The notes: generated from the sequence alone by a model not told the origin. Counted from the first letter of the stretch, positions 16,739-26,845 are shown. The stretch is DNA of 64,000 nucleotides from Pseudoalteromonas peptidolytica (GCF_012641745.1 NZ_WEHZ01000011.1:62001-126000); one strand, 5' to 3'. Translations and numbers: made by a program.

Positions 16739-18370
16739 GTGTTTTCCAATTTCACACTTAGAGCAAAAATAATTACCTTTGCAGCGGCAATATTTGTTTC
16801 TTTGCTTGCCGTCGCCTTTGTTGGTCTTCAAGCACTACGCCATGCCAGTGAGAGCGATAATATTGCTCGCATCAATCAGCTGATGAAAAGTACGGTTAAC
16901 ATAGTGAAACAATTTGAACATTTTGCACAACAGAACATATTGACCGAACAACAAGCCAAAAAAATGGCAATTCAGGTCCTACGAGAGAACAAATATCACG
17001 ACTCTGAATACGTTTATGTTGTTAATGAAAAAATGGATTTTGTTGCAACCCCCCATGATCCTCAGCTTCATAGCACTAGCTTTAACGATTTTAGGGATGC
17101 TTCAGGAAAGAGCATAGGTGATATGGTCAAGCGCCTGGTGGGTAATGAGGTTGATCAGATCATTACTTATCATTGGACATCATTACGGGACGGTGAAATT
17201 GTCGATCTTACCTCAGTAGTTCAGAAAACACCTCGGTTTGGCTGGTATGTTGGCACCGGAATAAGTTACAAAGAAGTCAATGAACGCTATTGGGATACTG
17301 CTATCTGGTTAGTTGCATTGTCTTTAGTAGTGGCAATTATACTGACCACGGCGCTAGCACGGTTTGGTTTGTCTTTGAGTCATAAGTTGGGGGCAGAAAT
17401 AAACGATGTATTGACCATTGTAAAGCATGTTTCTAGAGGAAACCTCACCACCCCTATTAATACCGCTAGCTGTAAAGACTATAGTATTTTAGCCGCAATG
17501 GCTTACATGCAAGACGGCCTAAAGGGAGTCGTTGAAGGGTTAAAACAAGCAAGTTGCGCATTGCAGACGCAAACGTCAGACAGTGAATCACGTTCAATTC
17601 AATTGGAGCAGCTCACCCATAGCCTCAGTTCAGAAACGCAAATGGTTGCTTCTGCAATTACTGAGCTTACTGCATCAGCTCAAGCCGTTGTTGAACATGC
17701 TCAACAAGCAGCAGGCTCAGTACAAGAGGCTGAACGCCAAGGAAATGCAGCGGATAAACTCACAGCTCAAGCCGCGCAAGAGATTGCATTATTAGAGCAG
17801 CAAATTGACAGCGCTGGTAATAACATCCAAGTACTCGACGAAGAAGTATCAAATATAGCGAACGTCCTAACCGTTATTCAATCCATTGCTGAACAAACTA
17901 ATTTGCTGGCACTAAACGCTGCCATAGAGGCTGCAAGAGCGGGTGAACAAGGGCGAGGCTTTGCCGTAGTTGCTGATGAGGTCAGACAGCTTGCACAACG
18001 AACACAAACCAGTACCGAAGAAATTCGCAATATGATCACCAAGCTGCAAAGCGCAACACAAGATGCAAAAGCCTCGGTAAACCTTAGTATTGCAACCAGT
18101 GAAAAGACCGTTAGCATGTCTTCTGATGCTTCTAAAGCACTAGTTCAAGTCGCCGATTCTTTAAAATCTATTTTACATATGAGTCATCAAATAGCACAAG
18201 CCGCGCAAGAACAGCTCAGTGCAGGTGAAGATACGGCGCAGCGAGTCGTCACAATATCAGATACTGCATCTCAAACTGCTAGCGTTTCAGAAAAAGCCCA
18301 CAAAGCAACTGATACCATTAAAGCGCTTTCTAGCAATTTAGAAATTGAGGTCGCAAAATTCAGAATATAA
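16739..18370 (+). CDS. Methyl-accepting chemotaxis protein with a Cache sensor
   Basis: 543-residue chemoreceptor that relays ligand signals to CheA/CheW. TM1 about 10-30, a periplasmic single-Cache domain about 35-180 ([32 protein letters not shown]), TM2 about 186-209, a HAMP-like linker, then a long helical signalling domain with the conserved tip [19 protein letters not shown] near 382-400. The start is GTG with a strong AGGGGG 7 bases upstream, itself inside a hairpin. A weak AT-rich inverted repeat at 18380-18400 follows the stop. The ligand is unknown; small carboxylates are common for this Cache type. Confidence 0.95.
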   Translation: MFSNFTLRAKIITFAAAIFVSLLAVAFVGLQALRHASESDNIARINQLMKSTVNIVKQFEHFAQQNILTEQQAKKMAIQVLRENKYHDSEYVYVVNEKMDFVATPHDPQLHSTSFNDFRDASGKSIGDMVKRLVGNEVDQIITYHWTSLRDGEIVDLTSVVQKTPRFGWYVGTGISYKEVNERYWDTAIWLVALSLVVAIILTTALARFGLSLSHKLGAEINDVLTIVKHVSRGNLTTPINTASCKDYSILAAMAYMQDGLKGVVEGLKQASCALQTQTSDSESRSIQLEQLTHSLSSETQMVASAITELTASAQAVVEHAQQAAGSVQEAERQGNAADKLTAQAAQEIALLEQQIDSAGNNIQVLDEEVSNIANVLTVIQSIAEQTNLLALNAAIEAARAGEQGRGFAVVADEVRQLAQRTQTSTEEIRNMITKLQSATQDAKASVNLSIATSEKTVSMSSDASKALVQVADSLKSILHMSHQIAQAAQEQLSAGEDTAQRVVTISDTASQTASVSEKAHKATDTIKALSSNLEIEVAKFRI

Positions 18371-18532
18371 CAATATGAATTTATTATTTTTTTTAATAAA
18401 CTAGCTCAAATTCTGATTTATCAAGGCTATTACTTAAAAAAAATCTTTAATTTTTCATTCACCTTGTGTTTATTTGGTGTTAAGTTTGTACTGGTCGGAA
18501 TTGTCGGTTAAGTAGTCTGGGCGACTTTCCGA

Positions 18533-18551
18533 AATTGCGTTTAGCGCAATT
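18533..18551 (+). promoter_or_regulatory. Inverted repeat in the leader of the GG-peptide gene
   Basis: AATTGCG TTTAG CGCAATT forms a 7-bp stem with a 5-base loop, 64 bases before the peptide ATG. A smaller AGTC/GACT pair (about 18512-18525) lies just upstream. It may be an operator or a structured 5' leader; the sequence alone does not decide. The rest of the 244-base gap after the chemoreceptor gene is AT-rich with no gene seen. Confidence 0.4.
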
Positions 18552-18614
18552 AGAGTATCAACCTCAAACACTTTGATTGCTTGCACGTCAAGTAAATTCA
18601 ATAAGGACTATGTA

Positions 18615-18713
18615 ATGCAAAAGCTAAATTTGAAAGAATGCAAAAAGGTTTCTGGTGGCGGTATTTACGAACCAACCGACCCTAACGCACAAAAAGAAAC
18701 TAGCAAAGACTAG
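18615..18713 (+). CDS. Short double-glycine-leader peptide
   Basis: A 32-codon gene with a good Shine-Dalgarno (AAGGA, 7 bases before the ATG). The peptide begins MQKLNLKECKKVSGG: relative to the Gly-Gly it has Leu at -12, Glu at -8, Cys at -7 and Val at -4, fitting the leader consensus of class II bacteriocins and peptide pheromones cut by the C39 peptidase domain of export ABC transporters. Cleavage after GG would free a 17-residue hydrophilic peptide starting GIYEPTDP, with one Tyr, two Pro and several charges and no Cys. It does not look membrane-active, so a signal or a substrate for modification is as likely as a bacteriocin. The membrane protein gene follows 9 bases after its stop. Confidence 0.7.
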   Translation: MQKLNLKECKKVSGGGIYEPTDPNAQKETSKD

Positions 18714-18722
18714 TGTGGTGCT

Positions 18723-19346
18723 ATGAAGAAAAATTTCTCATTAGGAGACCTACTGATACCTTATGCAATTGTAGCAGTAGGTCTCTTAGTCTTATATGAC
18801 ATTCGTTTTCACTTCTACATTATTTATGTGCTTATTGTCTTAACAGTCTTTATTTTAGGGGCTCGATTAAAAGACGTTAATATTTGCGCACTCTCCCTGT
18901 TAGCAGTTGTTCCCTTTACCCTAGAAACTGCGGTTTTTTCGTCTGGTTTGATTAGTTTAGACTCTTCAGACAAAGACCAACGGCTCCTTCAGAATACTCT
19001 TATTTTTGGAACTCACTTTTTAATTGCGTTAATGGTAGTTTTTCCATTGACTTATCGTGTCGAGATCACCAAAAAGCTGTTCCCAAAATTAAAAACACGC
19101 TACACCTTTGCCGATGCAATTATGCCTTGGCTGGCGATTTTTAATGTTTTTATGAGCTTCGCAGCCTTAATTGAAAATTATTTTAGAAATGCCAAAGGCG
19201 TCGAAATGACCATTTTCTTTTATAGTTTTGATGTTAGCGGGTACTTAATTTACAGTGCTAATTGTCTAATACTGCTTATTTTAGCCGCAATTACCTACAA
19301 AGAAGAATATGACTACGCCCTCCCCAGTCTGCGTAAAAAGCGCTAG
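18723..19346 (+). CDS. Polytopic membrane protein linked to the GG-leader peptide
   Basis: 207 residues with about six predicted membrane helices (roughly 8-26, 29-47, 53-73, 94-112, 130-148 and 172-192) and a basic C-terminus (LRKKR). I recognise no family. It starts 9 bases after the GG-leader peptide and so is almost certainly cotranscribed. By position it could be an immunity protein, a receptor or a processing/export partner; none of these is shown by motifs (no C39 peptidase, no CPBP-type EExxR). Codon use is AT-rich, like the peptide gene. Confidence 0.75.
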   Translation: MKKNFSLGDLLIPYAIVAVGLLVLYDIRFHFYIIYVLIVLTVFILGARLKDVNICALSLLAVVPFTLETAVFSSGLISLDSSDKDQRLLQNTLIFGTHFLIALMVVFPLTYRVEITKKLFPKLKTRYTFADAIMPWLAIFNVFMSFAALIENYFRNAKGVEMTIFFYSFDVSGYLIYSANCLILLILAAITYKEEYDYALPSLRKKR

Positions 19347-19358
19347 ACACCTGTTAGG

Positions 19359-19384
19359 AGTAGCAAAGCACTAAGTTTGCTACT
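19359..19384. terminator. Hairpin between convergent genes
   Basis: AGTAGCAAA / TTTGCTACT, a 9-bp stem with an 8-base loop, 13 bases after the membrane protein gene. The right side is only modestly T-rich (TTCTTC). It probably ends the peptide operon. Confidence 0.55.
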
Positions 19385-19468
19385 TCTTCAGTGATATTTT
19401 TCCCTTGTATAACGTTTTGTTATCAAAGATAAAGAGTATTATGAAGTCGTCGTATGCTTACGCTATTA

Positions 19469-21250
19469 TTACCCTGCATTTTCGAGCCGAACCGTCGACA
19501 CAGTGGGTTTGCGTCGATTACAAACGAATAAGTAACTGTTTCGGTATCGTTTAGCTTCTTTTTTTGCATCAGTTGCCAATGCCGCCACTTGATGGGAGTT
19601 AAAGCAGTGCTGTAGATCTGGACGCACTAAACCGATTGATAAAGTCAATAATGGTACAAACTGCTTTTGTCCTTCGCGGTTTGTTGCCCAATAGCCTCCC
19701 GCGTTGACATGCTCAGGGGTAAAAAAAGCTGTGGATTTAGTTTCAAACTCAGCAATAATCTCATGACATAGTGCTTGCGCATCATGATTATCAAATACCA
19801 CCATAAAATCATCCCCCCCTATGTGACCTACAAAACTTGGGCTGTGGGCACAAACATCCATGGTCACCTCAGCTAAAAGCTTAATGACACTGTCACCGCT
19901 GGCGTACCCATATAAATCGTTAAACTGTTTAAAATGGTTTAAATCAATATAAGCCAAAGAAAAGTCATGATTCGAACGCAGTCTTTGTTCTATCGCTTCG
20001 TTAATCGCGACGTTACCAGGTAGCATGGTTAATGGATTAGCATGCTGAGCATGACGTATTTTTTCCTCAGTAATGTGCTTTAGTATGTCTCTAAGCGGCG
20101 CTAAGCCAAGATAACAGCCATTTCTGGTGATAATAATATGGCGACGAATATCAAATTCGTGATCGGTAATTTGCTTACTGACGGAGTCAAGCTCTTGCTG
20201 TTCATCAACCACCAAAGGCTGCTTGTCCATTAATTTAATCACTGACTTTTTGTCAAATAGCGCGTGACCATAAGGTGCTGCAAAAACTTCTGTTAATTGA
20301 TCTCGATGTAGCAACCCTATCGGCTCTCTCACATCGTTCACAACCGCGATGCTAGCCAAGTTTCGATCTTGCTCAAATAACCTATGTGCATCAATACATT
20401 GTGTACACTCATGGATAGCATTAATATCTTTGGCCAGCCAACCGATAGCCATAGACTGCTCGAACCGCCCAGGTACAGCCGACGGATCTGAGTGTAGTGA
20501 CTTAAACACCTCAAGCTCAGTAGGCGGTTTCATTTCAGGTTTAGCAAGTAAAAAGCCCTGTGCATTAACAATACCCAACTGTTCAATTAGCTTTAGTTCT
20601 TCAGCTCGCTCAATTCCCTCTGCAATCACTTTAGTGCTGGTGGCTTTTGCCAACTCTATTATCGACTTCAAGAACTCTCTTTTCACTACACTCTGATCGC
20701 AATGATCGATAAAATACCGATCGACCTTAACGTAATCAGGACATAGCTCTGACCACTTTCTTAGTCCCGAATACCCAGCTCCCAAATCGTCAATTGCAAT
20801 TTGAAATCCAAGCTCTCGATAATGTGTAATAGTGGATAGCAACAAATGTGCATCATCTACTTTATCTTGTTCTGTGACTTCAATTACAACACGTTTTGGG
20901 TCAAGCCCGTAAATTTCCGTGAGGTGACGTGTTTCACCTTTGGGGTGGGAAGGATCTAGTAACGCTTTGGGACTAACATTTAAAAATAATTTACCGGGTA
21001 AGTTGTGCGACACGAACTGCTTAATCGCACTATCACGACAGATAATTTCTAGCTCAGATAATCGCTCTTGCTGACTTGCGATTGCAAACAATTTATCTGG
21101 AGACTCCAGTGATGAACCCGGAATACCACGGCTTAGCGCTTCAAATCCTAAAATTTGACACCTCGCAAGATCATAGATGGGCTGAAAAAGTGTAGATATC
21201 GCTTTTTCTTTTATTATTGTATTGAGTAGTATCGTGCGCGAAGACTTCAC
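19469..21250 (-). CDS. EAL-CBS-GGDEF cyclic-di-GMP protein
   Basis: 593 residues, no membrane segment, with the catalytic domains in the less common order: EAL first (about 10-245; FEALSRG, NVSPKALLD, EVTEQD, DDLGAGYS, KVDRYF, AEGIE, NAQGF all present, so the phosphodiesterase should be active), then a CBS-pair region (about 270-385), then GGDEF (about 400-575) with the motif written GGDDF. Asp for Glu there may weaken cyclase activity. The start is a GTG at 21250. The upstream region holds a TGACA-N6-TGTCA inverted repeat 51 bases away and a second long inverted repeat. Confidence 0.92.
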   Translation of the reverse strand: MKSSRTILLNTIIKEKAISTLFQPIYDLARCQILGFEALSRGIPGSSLESPDKLFAIASQQERLSELEIICRDSAIKQFVSHNLPGKLFLNVSPKALLDPSHPKGETRHLTEIYGLDPKRVVIEVTEQDKVDDAHLLLSTITHYRELGFQIAIDDLGAGYSGLRKWSELCPDYVKVDRYFIDHCDQSVVKREFLKSIIELAKATSTKVIAEGIERAEELKLIEQLGIVNAQGFLLAKPEMKPPTELEVFKSLHSDPSAVPGRFEQSMAIGWLAKDINAIHECTQCIDAHRLFEQDRNLASIAVVNDVREPIGLLHRDQLTEVFAAPYGHALFDKKSVIKLMDKQPLVVDEQQELDSVSKQITDHEFDIRRHIIITRNGCYLGLAPLRDILKHITEEKIRHAQHANPLTMLPGNVAINEAIEQRLRSNHDFSLAYIDLNHFKQFNDLYGYASGDSVIKLLAEVTMDVCAHSPSFVGHIGGDDFMVVFDNHDAQALCHEIIAEFETKSTAFFTPEHVNAGGYWATNREGQKQFVPLLTLSIGLVRPDLQHCFNSHQVAALATDAKKEAKRYRNSYLFVCNRRKPTVSTVRLENAG

Positions 21251-21300
21251 AGGATCAGGCTCACTGTAAAAACATAATCGCGCACGGTAGCAACTGTGTA

Positions 21301-21316
21301 TGACAGTTACATGTCA
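21301..21316. promoter_or_regulatory. Operator-like inverted repeat upstream of the EAL-CBS-GGDEF gene
   Basis: TGACAGTTACATGTCA, a 5-bp inverted repeat with 6-base spacing, 51 bases upstream of the GTG start. The cognate regulator is unknown. Confidence 0.35.
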
Positions 21317-21330
21317 ATCGGGTGAAATGT

Positions 21331-21371
21331 ACCCAATTTAAAGTTGAATTTACTTCACCTTTAAATTGGGT
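21331..21371. repeat. 13-bp perfect inverted repeat with an overlapping alternative stem
   Basis: ACCCAATTTAAAG (21331-21343) and its complement at 21359-21371 enclose 15 bases. A second possible stem, GGTGAA (21321-21326) with TTCACC (21354-21359), overlaps the loop and cannot form at the same time. It lies between two leftward genes and may terminate the lipoprotein transcript or regulate the next gene; there is no T-run. Confidence 0.45.
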
Positions 21372-21396
21372 GAGTATTAAGACAAGGTAGTGTCGC

Positions 21397-21924
21397 TTAC
21401 TTCAGTGCTCTTTCAACTTGATCAAAATGCGCTATTACTTCAACAATTTCCATCTCTGCGCTTTTATAATCTTCAGGCCCTTTAAAGCCATTCATAGCTA
21501 TCGCTTGAACTGTCGCAGGGTGAACTAATAGATCTTTGGCATGGTAACAAACTGGGTCGTCGAATTTTGGTAACTTACCATCCGCATGATAACCACTTTC
21601 AATTTCTTCCAAAGGTAATGTTGGGATGATATCTGCTGCCTTGTCTAAAGCATCAAGATAGGTCTGACATTGAGGATACTTAGCGACGAATTCGTTCAAT
21701 AGAGTGCGTGATAAATTCACCAACTCTGCTGACTGAGCCTCTAAGGCTTTATCTTCTTTCTCTACACGAATATTGGCTAATAGTGCCTCGGCTTGCGTTT
21801 TATACATACTTAGCGAGTCAGTCGCTTCCTGCACGGCAGGCGCTGCTTTTTGCTCTGGCTGAGGCTGCTCTGAGCATGCTGTAACTAAGGCTAATACACT
21901 AACTGCCATCATGAGTTTGTACAT
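21397..21924 (-). CDS. Fur-regulated lipoprotein of unknown function
   Basis: 175 residues with a lipoprotein signal peptide (VTAC, Cys17). The mature part is mostly helical and acidic, with two cysteines (KYPQCQTYL, DPVCYHAKD) and no domain I recognise. AAGGAG lies 6 bases before the ATG. Upstream, a near-consensus Fur box overlaps a perfect TATAAT, so the gene should be repressed by iron-loaded Fur and made on iron starvation. No siderophore or receptor genes are adjacent. Function is open; a periplasm-facing role in iron limitation is an inference from the regulation only. Confidence 0.8.
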   Translation of the reverse strand: MYKLMMAVSVLALVTACSEQPQPEQKAAPAVQEATDSLSMYKTQAEALLANIRVEKEDKALEAQSAELVNLSRTLLNEFVAKYPQCQTYLDALDKAADIIPTLPLEEIESGYHADGKLPKFDDPVCYHAKDLLVHPATVQAIAMNGFKGPEDYKSAEMEIVEVIAHFDQVERALK

Positions 21925-21940
21925 GATAATCTCCTTTATT

Positions 21941-21959
21941 GATAACGATTATCATTATA
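21941..21959 (-). promoter_or_regulatory. Fur box overlapping the lipoprotein promoter
   Basis: GATAACGATTATCATTATA matches the 19-base Fur consensus at 16 positions. On the minus strand a TATAAT hexamer (21954-21959) lies inside the box, 30 bases upstream of the lipoprotein ATG, the standard arrangement for repression by promoter occlusion. Confidence 0.8.
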
Positions 21960-21997
21960 CAACAATGTAATTTTTTAGAAACAATTATATGCTAACA

Positions 21998-22024
21998 AAA
22001 AAGCGGCTAAGTTAGCCGCTTTTG
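21998..22024 (-). terminator. Terminator at the end of the secDF transcript
   Basis: AAAAGCGGC / GCCGCTTTT stem with a 7-base loop. On the minus strand the stem is followed by six T, so it most likely stops leftward transcription from secD-secF after it has passed the repeat element. Confidence 0.7.
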
Positions 22025-22029
22025 ATATT

Positions 22030-22274
22030 TAACCTGAGGTTTGGATAAGGAGTGTTCCAACTCACTGTTGCTAAGCCACAACTTAGCTTTCTCCTTGTCT
22101 AGCCAGAGAGTTTTAGAGAAAACACCGCTCCCGCGTCCTGCTCTCGCTAAGGTACCTACATCCTGTAGGCCAGGCGAACTTACGAACCAACAGCTGGCTA
22201 TTGGAAGTGAATTCAACGCAGTTAGCGCTAAAACTGGCTGCTAGAAAGGCATTAGTTATCCGCAGCTCAGGTTA
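22030..22274. repeat. MITE-like element with imperfect terminal inverted repeats
   Basis: A 245-base non-coding element bounded by 19-base inverted ends, TAACCTGAGGTTTGGATAA (22030-22048) and the complement at 22256-22274, agreeing at 16 of 19 positions. Its centre (about 22122-22174) carries the same ~50-base module (CACCGCTCCCGCGTCCTGCT ... TACCTACATCCTGTAGG) found in the repeats near 31.4 kb and 49.8 kb, though its ends differ. Short open frames on both strands run through the element and are not credible genes. It sits between secF and the lipoprotein promoter. Confidence 0.7.
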
Positions 22275-22293
22275 TTTACTCCATAGTCAGTAG

Positions 22294-23238
22294 TTAAGGC
22301 ATGGCGTCTAAATCCGCACCTTCTTTTTCAACTTCTACTGGGATCAAGTCTTCTTTGCTCACACCCATTGCAACTGCAACAGAACTGGCAACATAAACTG
22401 ATGAGTAAGTACCGATGAAAACACCAAATAACAGGGCGGTGGCAAAACCATGAATGGTTTGACCACCCCAAACAAATAGTGCTACCAACACGAGAATCGT
22501 CGTGATTGAGGTGACTAATGTACGGTTAAGTGTCTGCGTCAAAGAGATATTAATAATCTCTAATGTGTCATCAATTCGGACTTTGCGGAAGTTTTCACGA
22601 ATACGGTCTGACACAACGATTGTATCGTTCAAGGAGTATCCTATTACGGCGAGTATCGCTGCTAAAATTGTTAAGTCAAACTCAAGACCAAGAATGGAAA
22701 ATAATCCCATCGTTAAGACAACATCGTGGAAAAGTGCTGCCACAGCACCTACAGCAAAACGCCATTCAAATCGAAAAGCAACATAGATTAAGATACAGAT
22801 AAGCGCGGTTAGCATCGCCAAACCGCCCTGCTCTTTAAGATCTTCACCCACGCTTGGCCCGACAAACTCAATACGACGCATAATAACGCTTTCATCTGCT
22901 TGTTTAAGTGCAGCTATCAATTGATTACCAAGTACTTCAGCCTTAACATCATCGCCTCTTGGCGCTAGACGTACCAGCACTTCTTGGCTAGACCCGAACA
23001 ACTGTACCGAGGCATCAGCAAAACCATTTTCGGCCAACACGCTACGCACCTTGGCTAAATCAGCCGGTTGTGAGAAGCCAACTTCAACCGCGGTACCGCC
23101 GGTAAAGTCTAAACCAAAGTTTAATCCTTTGACCATAAACGAGCCGATTGACGCTAAAATCAATAACGCCGAGAAAGCCATTGATAGCTTTCTTGCCGAC
23201 ATAAAACGGATAGTGCTTTTTAAATTCAATAATTGCAT
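22294..23238 (-). CDS. secF: Protein translocase subunit SecF
   Basis: Inner-membrane partner of SecD that uses the proton-motive force to aid late steps of Sec export. 314 residues (E. coli 323), six membrane helices, with GLNFGLDFTGGTAVEVGF after TM1 and the conserved GYSLNDTIVVSDRIREN motif (about 190-208). It follows secD by 9 bases. The transcript then crosses a MITE-like repeat to a terminator near 22.0 kb. Confidence 0.97.
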   Translation of the reverse strand: MQLLNLKSTIRFMSARKLSMAFSALLILASIGSFMVKGLNFGLDFTGGTAVEVGFSQPADLAKVRSVLAENGFADASVQLFGSSQEVLVRLAPRGDDVKAEVLGNQLIAALKQADESVIMRRIEFVGPSVGEDLKEQGGLAMLTALICILIYVAFRFEWRFAVGAVAALFHDVVLTMGLFSILGLEFDLTILAAILAVIGYSLNDTIVVSDRIRENFRKVRIDDTLEIINISLTQTLNRTLVTSITTILVLVALFVWGGQTIHGFATALLFGVFIGTYSSVYVASSVAVAMGVSKEDLIPVEVEKEGADLDAMP

Positions 23239-23247
23239 GTCCGTCTC

Positions 23248-25107
23248 CTAGATTGATAGCTTGTTAATACGTTTACCACCGATCGTAGCGTTGATTACCG
23301 CACGCGTACCAACAATCGCTGTAAACATTGAGGTGATAATACCGATAGCTAACGTTACCGCAAAACCTGCAATTGGACCTGTACCAACAGAGAATAGGAT
23401 CACCGCCGCGATGAGTGTCGTGATATTGGCATCGAAGATTGTACTAAATGCGCTATCATAACCATGGTGTACCGCTTGTTGCGGGCTGCGCCCTTCTGCT
23501 AATTCCTCACGAATACGCTCAAAAATCAGAACGTTAGCATCAACAGCCATACCAACTGTTAATACGATACCGGCAATACCTGGCAGCGTAAGTGTGGCAC
23601 CTGGGATCATCGACATTACGCCCACAATCATAATTAGGTTAGCAGCAAGCGCTAGGTTTGCTACCAGACCAAAACCTTTGTAGTACAGCAACATAAAGGC
23701 AAGAACAAACGCAAAACCAAGAACAACCGCCGTCATACCAGCTTCAATGTTCTCCTGACCAAGGCTCGGACCTACAGTACGCTCTTCAACAATTTGAATT
23801 GGCGCTACCAACGCACCTGCGCGAAGTAGTAAGCTTAGGTTATGTGCCTCTGCCGGACTATCAATCCCAGTAATACGAAAAGAGCTATTTAAACGCGCTT
23901 GAATCGTCGCCACGTTAATCACCTCTTCGACTTTGATAGGTGGTAACGCTTTGCCATTTTCGTCTTTCTTGCCTGATGGCTTGTATTCGATGAAAACCGT
24001 CGCCATACGTTTACCAATGGCACGTTTTGTAAAGGCGTTCATCTTTGCGCCACCTTTACTATCTAGCTTGATATTAACCTGTGGGCGCTGATATTCATCC
24101 ATTCCAGATTGCGCACCTGTGATGTGAGTACCCTCAAGAATAACGCGCTTTTTAAGCACCACAGGGTAGCCATCTTTATGCAGAATAACTTCTGTGCCTG
24201 GTGGCACTCGACCTTGTGCAGCTGCGCGAACATCGGCATTTTCGTCTACTTCACGAAACTCCAGTGTCGCCGTCGCACCAAGAATCTCTTTTGCACGAGC
24301 TGTATCTTGAACACCTGGCAATTGTACGATAATACGTTCACCGCCCTGACGTTGTACGTTTGGTTCAGCAACACCTAGTTGGTTGATACGGTTACGAATA
24401 ATCGTTTCGTTCTGCTTAATCGCATATTCACGAAGCTCTTTGTACTTGAGATCGCTAAGGCTTGAGAAGAAAGCAAGGCTGTCACTGCTGTCATTGATAA
24501 AGTCATTACCAGGATAGCGCTTTCGCAAGAAACTTAATGCCGCATCTTTGTCTTCTTCAGAACGCATAGTTACTTGCACACGTTCACTATTAGATACTCG
24601 TCTAACAGTGCGATAGCGTAGCTTTTCCTCTCGCAAGTCGCTCTTAAAGTCTTGCTCCATTTGCTCTAGTGCATTGTCCATCGCTGTGACCATATCCACT
24701 TCCATTGTGAAGTGAACACCACCACTTAAATCAAGACCAAGTTTCATTGGATTTGCACCTAAGTCTTTTAACCACTCAGGTTGTGCAGGGGACATATTAA
24801 TAGCGGAAATGTAGTCTTCACTTAGAGTATTGCGCAGAATATCTTGCGCTTTAAGCTGATCTTCAACGTTTTTGAAGCGGACAAGGATTTGGCCATCTTC
24901 AAGCACAGAAGATTTCACGCCAAGGTTATTCTTTTGCAGGGTTTCGTTGACTTGATCTAATACGCTGAGTGTCGCATCCGCTCCTTTTGTGCCAGATACC
25001 TGGATGGCCGGATCGCGACCATACAGGTTAGGTGTGGCATAAAGAATACCGATAGCTAACACAGCGAGAACAAGTAAGTACTTCCACATTGGATACTTGT
25101 TTAACAC
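23248..25107 (-). CDS. secD: Protein translocase subunit SecD
   Basis: 619 residues (E. coli 615). TM1 about 6-24, the large periplasmic P1 domain with [17 protein letters not shown] near 125-140, then five more helices with [27 protein letters not shown]. The usual DLRGG reads DLSGG here. It is the third gene of the tgt-yajC-secD-secF run. Confidence 0.97.
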   Translation of the reverse strand: MLNKYPMWKYLLVLAVLAIGILYATPNLYGRDPAIQVSGTKGADATLSVLDQVNETLQKNNLGVKSSVLEDGQILVRFKNVEDQLKAQDILRNTLSEDYISAINMSPAQPEWLKDLGANPMKLGLDLSGGVHFTMEVDMVTAMDNALEQMEQDFKSDLREEKLRYRTVRRVSNSERVQVTMRSEEDKDAALSFLRKRYPGNDFINDSSDSLAFFSSLSDLKYKELREYAIKQNETIIRNRINQLGVAEPNVQRQGGERIIVQLPGVQDTARAKEILGATATLEFREVDENADVRAAAQGRVPPGTEVILHKDGYPVVLKKRVILEGTHITGAQSGMDEYQRPQVNIKLDSKGGAKMNAFTKRAIGKRMATVFIEYKPSGKKDENGKALPPIKVEEVINVATIQARLNSSFRITGIDSPAEAHNLSLLLRAGALVAPIQIVEERTVGPSLGQENIEAGMTAVVLGFAFVLAFMLLYYKGFGLVANLALAANLIMIVGVMSMIPGATLTLPGIAGIVLTVGMAVDANVLIFERIREELAEGRSPQQAVHHGYDSAFSTIFDANITTLIAAVILFSVGTGPIAGFAVTLAIGIITSMFTAIVGTRAVINATIGGKRINKLSI

Positions 25108-25131
25108 TGGACTATCCCTTTATTGTTTTTC

Positions 25132-25470
25132 TTATAGAGACTTCATTGTACCTTTAGGAAGTACTGCTGAAATCGCTGATTTTTGCACTGTCACTTCAGC
25201 TTGGTCGTTTAGTGCGATTACAACAAAATCCTTATCATCGGCTACCTTTGTGATTTTCCCCACAAGTCCACCTTGAGTTAGTACTTCGTCACCTTTGCCT
25301 AATGCGCCCATTAGGTCTTTGTGCTCTTTAACACGTTTAGCTTGTGGACGGTAAATTAAAAAATAAAATACCAGACCAAAAATACCTAACATGATTAGCA
25401 TTTCCATACCGCCACCTGCTGGTGCAGCCGCTGCACTGCTAGCATGCGCGCTTGAGATAAAAAAGCTCAT
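25132..25470 (-). CDS. yajC: Preprotein translocase subunit YajC
   Basis: 112-residue accessory of the SecDF complex: one membrane helix (about 22-42, MEMLIMLGIFGLVFYFLIYRP) and a small cytoplasmic beta domain with GDEVLTQGGLVGKITKV. It is 24 bases upstream of secD and 21 downstream of tgt. Confidence 0.96.
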   Translation of the reverse strand: MSFFISSAHASSAAAAPAGGGMEMLIMLGIFGLVFYFLIYRPQAKRVKEHKDLMGALGKGDEVLTQGGLVGKITKVADDKDFVVIALNDQAEVTVQKSAISAVLPKGTMKSL

Positions 25471-25491
25471 TTCACTTCCTCGTTTATAAAA

Positions 25492-26667
<1,176 letters not shown>

Positions 26668-26794
26668 TTAAAAAACATGCTAACCCCATATTCAGGGCGG
26701 TGATCTTCCGATTCTACCAAGATTAACGGCTCAATTCTAATATTGGGATAAAAAACCCAAAGTCTATATCACGCCGACAACTTTACAGTCAGAA

Positions 26795-26826
26795 AAAGCA
26801 AAATGCCCAGCAATACTGGGCATTTT
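26795..26826 (-). terminator. Rho-independent terminator of queA
   Basis: An 11-bp perfect stem (AAAATGCCCAG and complement) with a 5-base loop; on the minus strand it is followed by TTTTGCTTTTT. It lies 20 bases after the queA stop. Confidence 0.88.
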
Positions 26827-26845
26827 AATAGTTGTATGGTGTAAA

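Noticed and set aside
22007..22244. Overlapping ORFs of 67-69 codons on both strands
   Set aside because: They lie inside the MITE-like repeat, have repeat-derived sequence, and no Shine-Dalgarno or protein-like conservation.
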